Origin: CAZYME01 sp964648115
GTDB taxonomy: Bacteria; Pseudomonadota; Gammaproteobacteria; Legionellales; Legionellaceae
DNA length: 9,982 nucleotides
Direction: 5' to 3'
NCBI GenBank assembly: GCA_964648115.1
Contig: CAZYME010000046.1
Span: 1 to 9,982, forward strand
The position numbers were made by a program, and so were the translations under genes. The notes under the pieces are model-generated. The model saw only the letters and a program-made list of their open reading frames with translations. It ran no database searches and was not told the origin of the DNA. This document shows, piece after piece, positions 1 through 6,384 of this stretch. Every line of letters starts with the position of its first letter. Positions within the stretch are counted from its first letter, which is position 1.

Positions 1-161
1 GCTTCCTGTTCCATGAAATCGGTTGTCGATTCACCTTCGTGAACTTCACCCATTTTGTGAATTTTACCGGTGAGCTTAAGAATACGCTCAGTAGTAGTGG
101 TTTTACCGGCATCTACGTGGGCGAAAACACCAATGTTTCTATACAGGTTTAAATCAGTCAT
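1..161 (-). CDS. fusA2: Elongation factor G paralogue, EF-G2 type (N-terminus only)
   Basis: This is the start of a translational GTPase; only 53 codons lie in the window and the rest runs off the left edge. The visible protein begins MTDLNLYRNIGVFAHVDAGK and carries the G1 P-loop AHVDAGKT at residues 14-21, followed by TTTERIL and the HKMGEVHEGESTTDFMEQE segment leading into switch I. EF-G promotes translocation on the ribosome and, with RRF, ribosome recycling. The short MTDLxLYRNIG start and the TTDFMEQE wording match the EF-G2 paralogues of gammaproteobacteria better than the canonical form, which usually reads ATMDWMEQE. The ATG is preceded by a purine-rich AGAAGAG ribosome-binding site. 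Family assignment is secure; the paralogue call rests on recall of family wording and on very little sequence. Confidence 0.9.
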   Translation of the reverse strand, partial: MTDLNLYRNIGVFAHVDAGKTTTTERILKLTGKIHKMGEVHEGESTTDFMEQE

Positions 162-201
162 AGCACTCTTCTAAATTTAATTGAGTAAAAAATAGCCCAG
201 C

Positions 202-207
202 ATTATA
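202..207 (-). promoter_or_regulatory. Probable -10 box for the EF-G gene
   Basis: A perfect TATAAT lies on the minus strand 40 bases upstream of the EF-G start codon, which would give a leader of about 35 bases. The best -35 candidates are poor: TTGCTG is about 20 bases upstream, too far, and CTGTAA is at 17 bases. The rest of 162-316 contains only a weak 6-bp stem (298-303 with 314-319) overlapping the end of the ankyrin gene, and no convincing terminator, so readthrough from the upstream operon is possible. Confidence 0.45.
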
Positions 208-316
208 CCGTATTTTATCTAGATTTACAGCAATACCGTATCGAAATCATATGATTAGCCCAATCGAGTTATCGCGAGCTATATTTGACTAATTCTCTGA
301 TGAGTAACCCATTTCA

Positions 317-1735
317 TCAATTTTCCTTTTGCTGCAACCCGGTTGCGATTGGATTGACACCAATATTGGGATTAATTCCGCAGTCGTCGAGAAGCTTTAA
401 TAGATTATTGCCTTTCCTGGTAAGTCGTTTAATACAATAAATATCTAAATAACTTTGCAAAATATAAGCATAATCAGGCAGCACCAGAATAGTTAAAATC
501 TTCTCCGACCGCTGCACGTGGTGGTTTTTACTATCATCACAAGATTGAAACAATACCGCTGCTAGCATAGAGGCATAGCTTGCTTTACGTACCGGATTAG
601 CCAAGTAAAATCGTTGTATACACTCATCTAGAGCGCGGTCTTTATCCCATTCGAGCCATTCATCATACAAACCCAATGCTTCAGTATACGAAAATTGACC
701 CGATGTCGTTAGCTGCTGTAAAGCATATGCGGCAGGAACAGTTGCTTGGACGTTCGCCCAAGAACAGTTACCCACAATTTGAGAGCTGATTGGGATTTGT
801 GCAAAAGGTACTAATCCCAATTGCTTATTAATCAGATGATGAAAATATCGACGACTTTGTTTTTTATACAAAAATTCTTGCAAAAAATTGACATTAAATG
901 CTTCAGGGCGCGTGATGCGGTAAATATTCACACTCCCTTCACTCAAGCTATTTTCACCACGATCAATTTTGACCCACCATTGCTCATAACGAATAAAAGA
1001 AAGCGCGTGCCCTCGACTTGCAGCGGGTAATATCAACATGGGTGATTTTACAAGTTCTGCTAATCGTGCATGATGCGCTGCAGTGAACGACACTTGATGC
1101 TGCAATTGCAACAGCTCATCTGCCACCATAAAAGCATCTATAACCATATGTATATAGGGAAATACATGCCGTAAATGCCGGGTAGAATAACTGCTCGTAA
1201 AGCGGCGTAGTGAATCCTTAATTACAGCTACAGTGAATTCAAGAATAAACCCCTCGTAATTTAACTCAATGAACTCCCCTTCTGCATTGACAATATCAAC
1301 ATATCCCGTGAGTTCAAATCGATGCCCAAGTAACTTGGCATAAATAAAATCAAGGGCAAAATCAAGTTTCGCACCATGATTGTAAAGCAAGTGTTTTAAT
1401 ACATCTTGGCCGCGTAAGACTGGGTATACCAAGACTGATAACCCCGCGGTCGTGTAAGCATTCGGATTTGCACCACGCTCGAGCAATAAACTGCTTAACT
1501 CAATATCGTGATTATCAACCGCCCAATGCAAAGCAGTACGTCCAGCAACGTCGGGCTTATTAATATTTACCCCGCGTGCAAGTAATGCCTCTATAATATC
1601 AGGTTGTTGAGTGATGATGGCTTCAATTAGGGGGGTAAAACCATATTCGTCAATATCATCCAACATCTCGCCTTCGCGAATATAATGATCAAAATCAGGC
1701 ATACGCCGATTAATAATATCATTGGCGATCGTCAT
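317..1735 (-). CDS. ankH: Ankyrin-repeat, papain-like Cys-motif protein; AnkH/LegA3-like candidate Dot/Icm effector
   Basis: This 472-residue protein has an N-terminal helical cap (1-29) and three recognisable ankyrin repeats at about 31-62, 64-95 and 97-125 (for example GRTALHWAV and LLLERGANPN). A long domain without repeats follows. It contains RGHALSF with His243, KIDRG with Asp258, and Q319-IVGNCSWAN with Cys324, which resembles the papain oxyanion-Gln and active-site Cys region. Legionella AnkH (LegA3) is a Dot/Icm core effector with ankyrin repeats and a cysteine-protease-like domain that binds host LARP7; the architecture and the GNCSWAN wording here fit it. There is no signal peptide or membrane segment, as expected for a type IV substrate, and no obvious glutamate-rich C-terminal block. 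The start ATG directly abuts the stop of the preceding gene (TAAATG), and a G-run about 8 bases upstream may act as ribosome-binding site. Orthology to AnkH and secretion are inference; another ankyrin effector of the same domain family is possible. Confidence 0.75.
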   Translation of the reverse strand: MTIANDIINRRMPDFDHYIREGEMLDDIDEYGFTPLIEAIITQQPDIIEALLARGVNINKPDVAGRTALHWAVDNHDIELSSLLLERGANPNAYTTAGLSVLVYPVLRGQDVLKHLLYNHGAKLDFALDFIYAKLLGHRFELTGYVDIVNAEGEFIELNYEGFILEFTVAVIKDSLRRFTSSYSTRHLRHVFPYIHMVIDAFMVADELLQLQHQVSFTAAHHARLAELVKSPMLILPAASRGHALSFIRYEQWWVKIDRGENSLSEGSVNIYRITRPEAFNVNFLQEFLYKKQSRRYFHHLINKQLGLVPFAQIPISSQIVGNCSWANVQATVPAAYALQQLTTSGQFSYTEALGLYDEWLEWDKDRALDECIQRFYLANPVRKASYASMLAAVLFQSCDDSKNHHVQRSEKILTILVLPDYAYILQSYLDIYCIKRLTRKGNNLLKLLDDCGINPNIGVNPIATGLQQKEN

Positions 1736-2164
1736 TTAAGGCCCCCCAGGCCTAGGTGAAAACTTTGGTTTATTACCCAAACCTAGTACATTCTCTAAAC
1801 GCTCTTGCTTTTCTCTTTCTTGCTCACGACGCTCATTGTCATATTTAAGACGCGCTTCCGTATTCAAATCTGGGGCTGGGTTTAATGATGAATCAGTACC
1901 ATCAAAACGCTGACTGTTAAACATCGGATCCGGATGATGCGCCATATTATTTTGCAACTCACCATCAGGAGCATTGGGGCGGGGGTCTTCAACAGGGTGC
2001 TCACGTGCATGCACTTTAGCAAGCCGACGCTCACCTTCTTGCTCAGCCTTTCTCTGCTCAAGCACCATGGCGCGTGTTTCATCAACCAACACAGAACCAG
2101 ATCGCTTACCCGGTGGCAGGCGATCTGGTAACCCCTCTATTGGCCCTTCGCTTTTTCTCTTCAT
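1736..2164 (-). CDS. Hypothetical charged, disordered protein coupled to the ankyrin effector
   Basis: I do not recognise this 142-residue protein. It is rich in Arg, Glu, Lys, Pro and Gln with almost no hydrophobic core, so it is probably largely disordered. Two charged helical stretches stand out: about 28-55 (ETRAMVLEQRKAEQEGERRL) and about 100-127 (EARLKYDNERREQEREKQER), the second a coiled-coil candidate. The tail PKFSPRPGGP is Pro/Gly-rich. Small basic clusters sit at KRK (2-4) and GKR (19-21). Its start lies 14 bases after the asd stop without a good ribosome-binding site, suggesting translational coupling. Its stop TAA touches the ATG of the AnkH-like gene, so the two are very likely co-translated. 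It could be a partner, a secretion chaperone or a second substrate of the same secretion system; the sequence does not decide between these. The ORF has no frame interruption and sits in a tight operon, which supports it being real. Confidence 0.7.
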   Translation of the reverse strand: MKRKSEGPIEGLPDRLPPGKRSGSVLVDETRAMVLEQRKAEQEGERRLAKVHAREHPVEDPRPNAPDGELQNNMAHHPDPMFNSQRFDGTDSSLNPAPDLNTEARLKYDNERREQEREKQERLENVLGLGNKPKFSPRPGGP

Positions 2165-2178
2165 ACATCAAGTATAAA

Positions 2179-3201
2179 TTATAAATACAGACGTTGCAGT
2201 ATTTCAGCTATTTGAACAGCATTTGTTGCGGCACCTTTGCGAATATTATCGGCTACTACCCATAGATTCAAACCACAAGGATGTGAAATATCTTGTCGTA
2301 TACGCCCAACAAAAACCTCATCACGACCAGCTGCATTATCGATAGGCGTTGGGTATTTAGCTTTAGTAGGGTCATCTATCAACTTCACTCCAGGAGCTTT
2401 CTGCAGTAATTTTCGAGCTTCTGCCACGCTTAAGGGTGATTTTAATTCCAAATGGATTGCTTCAGAATGCCCATAAAGCACAGGAACTCGAACTGCTGTA
2501 GGATTGACCATAATACTGTCATCTTCTAGTATTTTACGCGTTTCCCACACCATCTTCATTTCTTCGCGTGTATACCCATTATCCATAAACTCATCGATAT
2601 GAGGCAAAACATTAAAGGCAATCTGGCGTGGGTATACATTAGATTTAACAGGCCTACCATTTAGTAATTCACCCACCTGGGATATCAACTCAGTAACTGC
2701 TTTTTTGCCCGTACCTGACACTGCTTGATAAGTTGCGACATTAATGCGTGCGATACCGACTGCATCGTGTAAAGGCTTGAGTGCCACTACCATTTGAATG
2801 GTGGAGCAATTTGGATTAGCAATAATGCCTCGGTTGGTATATTGCGCAATGCGCTCCGGATTTACTTCTGGCACTACCAAGGGAATATCATCCTCATAAC
2901 GAAAGCAAGACGTGTTATCAATCACCACACACCCGGCTGCTGCAGCAATAGGAGCATATTCTTTCGATACTGCCCCTCCAGCTGAAAAAAGAGCAATATC
3001 AGCTTGTGCAAAATCAAATGTAGCCACATCTATTACGTCTAAATTTTTGTTTTTAAACCTTACCGTTTTCCCAACTGAACGCGAGCTCGCTAAAGGATAA
3101 AGTGTATCCACTGGAAAATTACGTTCCTCTAACACCTCAAGAAGCGCCTCACCAACCGCGCCAGTAACGCCCAATATAGCTACGTTTAGTTTTTTTACCA
3201 T
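2179..3201 (-). CDS. asd: Aspartate-semialdehyde dehydrogenase
   Basis: This enzyme reduces aspartyl-4-phosphate to aspartate 4-semialdehyde with NADPH, the branch-point step toward lysine, diaminopimelate, methionine and threonine, in the cytoplasm. At 340 residues it is full length. The NADP-binding glycine loop GVTGAVG is at 11-17, SSRSVGK follows at 39-45, and the catalytic cysteine is Cys132 in NPNCSTIQ. The substrate and general-acid region RVPVLYGHSEA (238-248) supplies Arg238 and His245. The wording fits the ASADH branch found in Gram-positives and in Pseudomonas or Legionella rather than the E. coli enzyme. An AGG-containing ribosome-binding site precedes the ATG by about 10 bases. 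It lies 31 bases after aroC and 14 bases before the disordered-protein gene, inside the probable operon. Confidence 0.96.
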   Translation of the reverse strand: MVKKLNVAILGVTGAVGEALLEVLEERNFPVDTLYPLASSRSVGKTVRFKNKNLDVIDVATFDFAQADIALFSAGGAVSKEYAPIAAAAGCVVIDNTSCFRYEDDIPLVVPEVNPERIAQYTNRGIIANPNCSTIQMVVALKPLHDAVGIARINVATYQAVSGTGKKAVTELISQVGELLNGRPVKSNVYPRQIAFNVLPHIDEFMDNGYTREEMKMVWETRKILEDDSIMVNPTAVRVPVLYGHSEAIHLELKSPLSVAEARKLLQKAPGVKLIDDPTKAKYPTPIDNAAGRDEVFVGRIRQDISHPCGLNLWVVADNIRKGAATNAVQIAEILQRLYL

Positions 3202-3232
3202 GTGATATATACCTCGTTAGTGCACTATATAC

Positions 3233-4300
3233 CTAGACAACTGGCATATTTTGCGCTTTATGTCTTAAAAAGTGATCCATTAATACCAGAGCCATCATGG
3301 CTTCTGCAATGGGGACTGCTCTAATACCAACACAAGGATCATGGCGGCCCTTAGTGACCACAGGAACTTCTTCACCTTTTGTGTTAATAGTTTTTCCTGG
3401 CGTGACAATGCTAGCTGCAGGTTTTAATGCCATACTGACTATTACCTCTTGCCCTGTCGAAATCCCCCCCAATATCCCACCAGCATGATTACTTAAAAAC
3501 CCTTGTGCGGACATTTCGTCTCGATGCTCGCTTCCTCGTTGTGTCACGACATCAAAACCCGCACCAATTTCAACCCCTTTCACCGCGTTAATTGACATCA
3601 TTGCCGAAGCTAAGGTTGCGCTTAATTTATCAAATACCGGATCGCCAAGCCCAACAGGTACACCTCGCGCAACAACGCCAATTCGTGCACCTATTGAATC
3701 CCCTTCTCGACGCAGCTTTTCGATATATTCCGCAAGCACCGGGACTTGCACCTGATTAGGGCAAAAGAAAGGGTTGTTATTGATTTCTGCCTCATCTTTA
3801 AAATCAATGACTACTGACCCAACTTGCTGCAAATAACCGACAATCTCGATTTTTAGATATCGATGTAGATACAAACGTGCAATAGCACCCGCAGCAACGC
3901 GCGCTGCGGTCTCGCGAGCAGAGGAACGCCCACCACCACGGTAGTCACGGTGCCCGTATTTATGATGGTAGGTAAAATCAGCATGCCCGGGGCGAAATAG
4001 ATCTTTAGTAGCATTATAATCACTACTACGATGGTCACTGTTTTGAATCAGTAAGGCAATCGGAGTACCGGTCGTTACTCCCTCAAACACTCCTGAGAGA
4101 ATCTGCACCCTATCCTCTTCACGCCGTTGGCTTGTGTATTTCGACCCACCGGGTTTGCGCTTGTCCAAGAATGGCTGAATATCTACTTCATCTAAACATA
4201 AACCAGGCGGGCATCCATCCACCACGCAACCAATAGCAGGCCCGTGGCTTTCACCAAAGGTAGTTACAGTAAATAATTTACCAAACGTATTTCCACTCAT
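3233..4300 (-). CDS. aroC: Chorismate synthase
   Basis: This is the last enzyme of the shikimate pathway: it converts 5-enolpyruvylshikimate 3-phosphate to chorismate using reduced FMN, feeding aromatic amino acids, folate and quinones. At 355 residues it is full length. All three family signatures are visible: GESHGPAIG at 16-24 (His19), GRSSARETAARVA at 124-136, and RHDPCVGIRAVPIAEAM at 319-335. RPGHAD at 103-108 supplies the second conserved histidine, His106. It starts 8 bases after the prmB stop with only a weak ribosome-binding site, so translation is probably coupled to prmB. The prmB-aroC order is the same as in E. coli and many other gammaproteobacteria. Confidence 0.98.
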   Translation of the reverse strand: MSGNTFGKLFTVTTFGESHGPAIGCVVDGCPPGLCLDEVDIQPFLDKRKPGGSKYTSQRREEDRVQILSGVFEGVTTGTPIALLIQNSDHRSSDYNATKDLFRPGHADFTYHHKYGHRDYRGGGRSSARETAARVAAGAIARLYLHRYLKIEIVGYLQQVGSVVIDFKDEAEINNNPFFCPNQVQVPVLAEYIEKLRREGDSIGARIGVVARGVPVGLGDPVFDKLSATLASAMMSINAVKGVEIGAGFDVVTQRGSEHRDEMSAQGFLSNHAGGILGGISTGQEVIVSMALKPAASIVTPGKTINTKGEEVPVVTKGRHDPCVGIRAVPIAEAMMALVLMDHFLRHKAQNMPVV

Positions 4301-4308
4301 CGCAGCCG

Positions 4309-5226
4309 TTACCTACAGAGAAAATGCTTTTTTAATTGTTCACAGGTCAATAAAAATACTCCCTGCCCGCCTCTTTCAAAATCAAGCCAAGTGAACGGTA
4401 CATCCGGGTAAGCCTCTTGCAGCGCTTCCTCACTGTTGCCGACTTCAACCACCAAAATACCATGTTCGCTTAAATAAGCATGGGCACTAAAGAGAATTTT
4501 TTCAACAATTGCTAAACCATTATTGGAGGCTTCAAGCGCAAGTTTAGGCTCGTGCCTGTATTCCTCTGGCAGCGTTTCCATTTCGTCAGAACCGACATAG
4601 GGAGGATTACTCACAATAATATCGTATTTCACAGTAGGAACTGCATCAAAACAGTCAGATTCTATTAGGGTAAGTACGTCTTGTACACCATGCCTTTGAC
4701 GATTGATTTCTGCCACAGTTAATGCATCTGTTGAGATATCAACAGCATCGACGAGCGCGTCTGGGAATGCATCACAGCAAGCAATGGCAATACATCCACT
4801 GCCAGTACATAGATCTAACACTCGCTCCACTTCATCTTCATTAATCCATGGCGAAAACTGCTGTTTGATCAACTCAGCAAAGGGAGACCGCGGGATGAGC
4901 ACCCGTTCATCTACATAAAATGATAAATCACAAAAATATGCTTCGTGTGTCAGATAAGGCACAGGCACACGAAAAAGTATTCGCTGCTCTAATAGTTTAC
5001 ATAGCAAGATTTTTTCATCCGGCGTTAATTGGCTATGCAACAAAATAGGGTTTATATCCAAAGGCAATGAAAGACTACCTAAAATAAGAGCCGACATATC
5101 ATCCCAGGCATTATCCGTACCGTGTCCATAATAAAGCTCTGCGGCATTAGCACGGGAAAGACCAAAGCGTAAAAAATCAATAATGGATTTGAAATCTCGC
5201 GTTATAACTGCATATGAATCAGGCAT
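4309..5226 (-). CDS. prmB: Ribosomal protein L3 N5-glutamine methyltransferase
   Basis: This protein methylates a glutamine of ribosomal protein L3 with S-adenosylmethionine and belongs to the HemK/PrmB family. I chose the ATG at 5226 (305 residues) because it has GGAG five bases upstream and matches the family's usual N-terminus, about 14 residues before IIDFLRF. The frame stays open to a TTG at 5310, but that would add 28 unfamiliar residues. The N-terminal helical domain includes LYYGHGTDNAWD (31-42), a PrmB hallmark. The SAM-binding motif DLCTGSGCIAIA is at 138-149, VDAVDIS is at 159-165, and the catalytic NPPY is at 207-210. YVDERVLIPRSP (104-115) is also typical. It is the first gene of the minus-strand operon and is divergent from smrB, as in E. 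coli. Confidence 0.96.
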   Translation of the reverse strand: MPDSYAVITRDFKSIIDFLRFGLSRANAAELYYGHGTDNAWDDMSALILGSLSLPLDINPILLHSQLTPDEKILLCKLLEQRILFRVPVPYLTHEAYFCDLSFYVDERVLIPRSPFAELIKQQFSPWINEDEVERVLDLCTGSGCIAIACCDAFPDALVDAVDISTDALTVAEINRQRHGVQDVLTLIESDCFDAVPTVKYDIIVSNPPYVGSDEMETLPEEYRHEPKLALEASNNGLAIVEKILFSAHAYLSEHGILVVEVGNSEEALQEAYPDVPFTWLDFERGGQGVFLLTCEQLKKHFLCR

Positions 5227-5290
5227 AATTACTCCAGGTGCTTGCTGATAAAAATAATGGTTTTCTATAGGCCTGTTTAAACAATGCCTG

Positions 5291-5296
5291 AATATA
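5291..5296 (-). promoter_or_regulatory. Possible -10 box for the prmB operon
   Basis: TATATT (5 of 6 to consensus) lies on the minus strand 64 bases upstream of the prmB ATG. No good -35 hexamer stands at 16-18 bases. A small palindrome, GTTGA-TGC-TCAAC (5299-5311), lies just upstream of the -10 and could be an operator or chance. The better-looking promoter at 5697-5725 is an alternative source of the transcript. Confidence 0.3.
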
Positions 5297-5315
5297 CCGT
5301 TGATGCTCAACTATG

Positions 5316-5368
5316 ATCCCTTCGCCCTGCGAGGGGAGAAGGTGCCCGACAGGGCGGATGAGGGGTGA
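5316..5368. repeat. Dispersed-repeat-like hairpin upstream of prmB
   Basis: CGCCCTG (5323-5329) pairs with CAGGGCG (5350-5356), and CCCT (5325-5328) can alternatively pair with AGGG (5332-5335). The wording (GAGGGGAGAAGGTGCCCGA, then GGCGGATGAGGGG) matches a repeat type common in intergenic regions of many Proteobacteria. A degenerate-looking CCCTCACCTGCCCTCAC stretch at 5411-5427 may be a remnant of the same family. Family assignment is from recall; only the inverted repeat is seen directly. Confidence 0.6.
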
Positions 5369-5449
5369 TTAAAATAATTTATAACAAAAATATATTTTTT
5401 ATTTATTCTACCCTCACCTGCCCTCACTACCATTAAGTTAAAAGCCCTT

Positions 5450-5533
5450 GTCATTCCCGCGTAGGCGGGAATCCATCCCTGACTTGAGCTAGGAGCCATT
5501 GGAGAAATCGATCCCCGCATACGCGGGGACGAC
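5450..5533. repeat. Pair of related REP-like hairpins in inverted orientation
   Basis: Hairpin A has ATTCCCGC (5453-5460) pairing with GCGGGAAT (5465-5472) around a GTAG loop. Hairpin B has TCCCCGC (5512-5518) pairing with GCGGGGA (5523-5529) around an ATAC loop. The 27-base unit 5450-5476 matches the reverse complement of 5507-5533 at 22 of 27 positions. One difference is a compensated pair (T5455-A5470 in A against C5513-G5528 in B). The layout, two palindromic units facing each other about 30 bases apart, is like a REP/BIME doublet. No adjacent U-run makes either a classic terminator. Confidence 0.8.
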
Positions 5534-5542
5534 AGTCTTTCA

Positions 5543-5734
5543 TTAACTTGCTACTAGAATAGAAGACCGGCATTTTACAACCCATAGCATTATTGCACTT
5601 CCAGCCAGACCAACAACGGCTAATAACATCGGCAATACTGCACCGACTTGAGCAATGAGACCAGTAAGAGGTAACAACAAGAAGGGAACGGGCACAATTA
5701 TACCACTCTTGCATATGGTTGCCAAATTGTACAT
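5543..5734 (-). CDS. Possible small membrane protein or gene remnant
   Basis: This is a 63-codon frame from an ATG at 5734. It has two hydrophobic stretches, about 11-29 (GIIVPVPFLLLPLTGLIAQ) and about 31-53 (VLPMLLAVVGLAGSAIMLWV), ending in a basic KCR tail, so it would be an inner-membrane protein of two helices. The ATG has no convincing ribosome-binding site, and a near-consensus promoter lies inside the frame. The text resembles the last helices of a multi-helix transporter, so it may be the leftover C-terminus of a decayed gene. I do not recognise a family. It could also be a chance frame; hydrophobic composition is the only positive evidence. Confidence 0.25.
   Translation of the reverse strand: MYNLATICKSGIIVPVPFLLLPLTGLIAQVGAVLPMLLAVVGLAGSAIMLWVVKCRSSILVAS
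5697..5725 (-). promoter_or_regulatory. Near-consensus sigma70 promoter pointing toward prmB
   Basis: TTGGCA (minus strand, 5725-5720) and TATAAT (5702-5697) are separated by exactly 17 bases: 5 of 6 to the -35 consensus and a perfect -10. A transcript would begin near 5690 and, if it reached prmB, carry a leader of about 460 bases containing both inverted hairpins and the 5316-5368 repeat. It could instead drive a short non-coding or small-peptide transcript. Chance occurrence in AT-rich DNA cannot be excluded. Confidence 0.45.
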
Positions 5735-5795
5735 TTTTGTGCTGGAACGCAGCGAATGCAGGATCAACCCGAGGGTAAAATATCTTCGGGCGGTA

Positions 5796-5801
5796 TATAA
5801 T
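5796..5801 (+). promoter_or_regulatory. Probable -10 box for the smrB-udk-fabI operon
   Basis: TATAAT sits 31 bases upstream of the smrB ATG in an AT-rich stretch (GGTATATAATTTAAAATAA). The -35 region at 17 bases reads GGGTAA and is poor, so activity may need an activator or upstream AT-rich contacts. A GAAG eight bases before the ATG is the likely ribosome-binding site. Confidence 0.45.
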
Positions 5802-5832
5802 TTAAAATAACACTACTATCGAAGTCACAATT

Positions 5833-6384
5833 ATGTCTGATGACAAGTTGAGCGAAGAAGACAAAGCGCTTTTTCGCCATATGATGCAAGCTGTCAAACC
5901 ATTGAGTCAAGCCAAAAAATTGGCTATAAAACCTCCGCTACAGCCTGCTCCCCCACCGAGAGTGCGTTACAACGACAAACCAGCCACTACTTATGATCTT
6001 TCTAATCATTACACCAATATTGTTAATAGCGAGTCTATTCTAACCTATTGCAAGCAAAGCATACCACGTAAACGCTTGAGCGAATTAAGAAGCGGTAAAA
6101 TTCCATGGCAAGCGCGTCTTGATTTACATGGTTTAAAACCTGATGCGGCCCGAGACTCATTGTGTGAATTTGTTGAACAGCAAGGTAACATCGGCAATCG
6201 TTGCTTACTCATCATACATGGTAAAGGCGGTCTGCATGGTGAAGCACCGGTTTTAAAAAATCACGTCAATCATTGGCTACAACAATTATCCCCAGTGCTA
6301 GCATTTCACAGCGCGCTACCACGCGATGGTGGGTGTGGCGCACTATATGTGCTACTTCAGCGGCAACGCGAGGGATCCTATTGA
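5833..6384 (+). CDS. smrB: Smr-domain endonuclease, SmrB family
   Basis: E. coli SmrB (YfcN) cuts mRNA at collided ribosomes to start quality control and tmRNA rescue. This 183-residue protein has the same plan. The N-terminal LSEEDKALFRHMM (6-18) matches the SmrB opening helix that contacts the ribosome. A variable Pro-rich linker (31-50) follows, and then the Smr domain from about 94. In the domain, DLHG (97-100) gives the catalytic Asp/His motif and IHGKGG (128-133) the second conserved motif. The C-terminal ALYVLLQ strand (170-176) completes the fold. Its length is close to the 183 residues of the E. coli protein. The gene is divergent from prmB, the same arrangement as yfcN and prmB in E. 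coli, which supports the SmrB rather than SmrA assignment. It heads the rightward group smrB-udk-fabI. Confidence 0.9.
   Translation: MSDDKLSEEDKALFRHMMQAVKPLSQAKKLAIKPPLQPAPPPRVRYNDKPATTYDLSNHYTNIVNSESILTYCKQSIPRKRLSELRSGKIPWQARLDLHGLKPDAARDSLCEFVEQQGNIGNRCLLIIHGKGGLHGEAPVLKNHVNHWLQQLSPVLAFHSALPRDGGCGALYVLLQRQREGSY

Larger units (their letters stand above)
5227..5832. other. Divergent intergenic region, repeat-rich, without a confident gene
   Basis: The 606 bases between the prmB and smrB starts hold no protein gene I can support firmly. In order they contain the prmB leader, a dispersed-repeat-like hairpin (5316-5368), an AT-rich stretch (5370-5412), two related GC-rich hairpins in inverted orientation (5450-5533), a short hydrophobic frame (5543-5734), a near-consensus leftward promoter (5697-5725), and the smrB promoter region (from about 5770). 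The same smrB/prmB divergent gap is usually much shorter in enteric bacteria, so this one has probably grown by insertion of repeats and possibly by decay of a former gene. Confidence 0.7.

Noticed and set aside
245..319. Candidate terminator after the ankyrin gene (TGATGA/TCATCA stem; AATCATATGATT palindrome)
   Set aside because: Short AT-rich stems with no following T-run on the minus strand.
5227..5310. Extended prmB start at the TTG at 5310
   Set aside because: The ATG at 5226 has GGAG at five bases and gives the usual family N-terminus; the extension adds 28 residues unlike PrmB.
5311..5520. 69-codon minus-strand frame reading GWIPAYAGMT and SPRRAKGS
   Set aside because: This is the familiar false protein made by translating REP-like repeats; it spans both repeat elements and has no start context.
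5451..5714. 87-codon minus-strand frame
   Set aside because: Cys/Trp/Ser-rich text without family resemblance, overlapping the hydrophobic frame and the hairpins; a shadow frame.
5741..5775. Possible degenerate copy of the 7943-7972 repeat arm (CTGGAACGCAGCGAATGCAG)
   Set aside because: Only CTGGA, CGCAGCG and AAT are shared and need a gap; too weak to claim.
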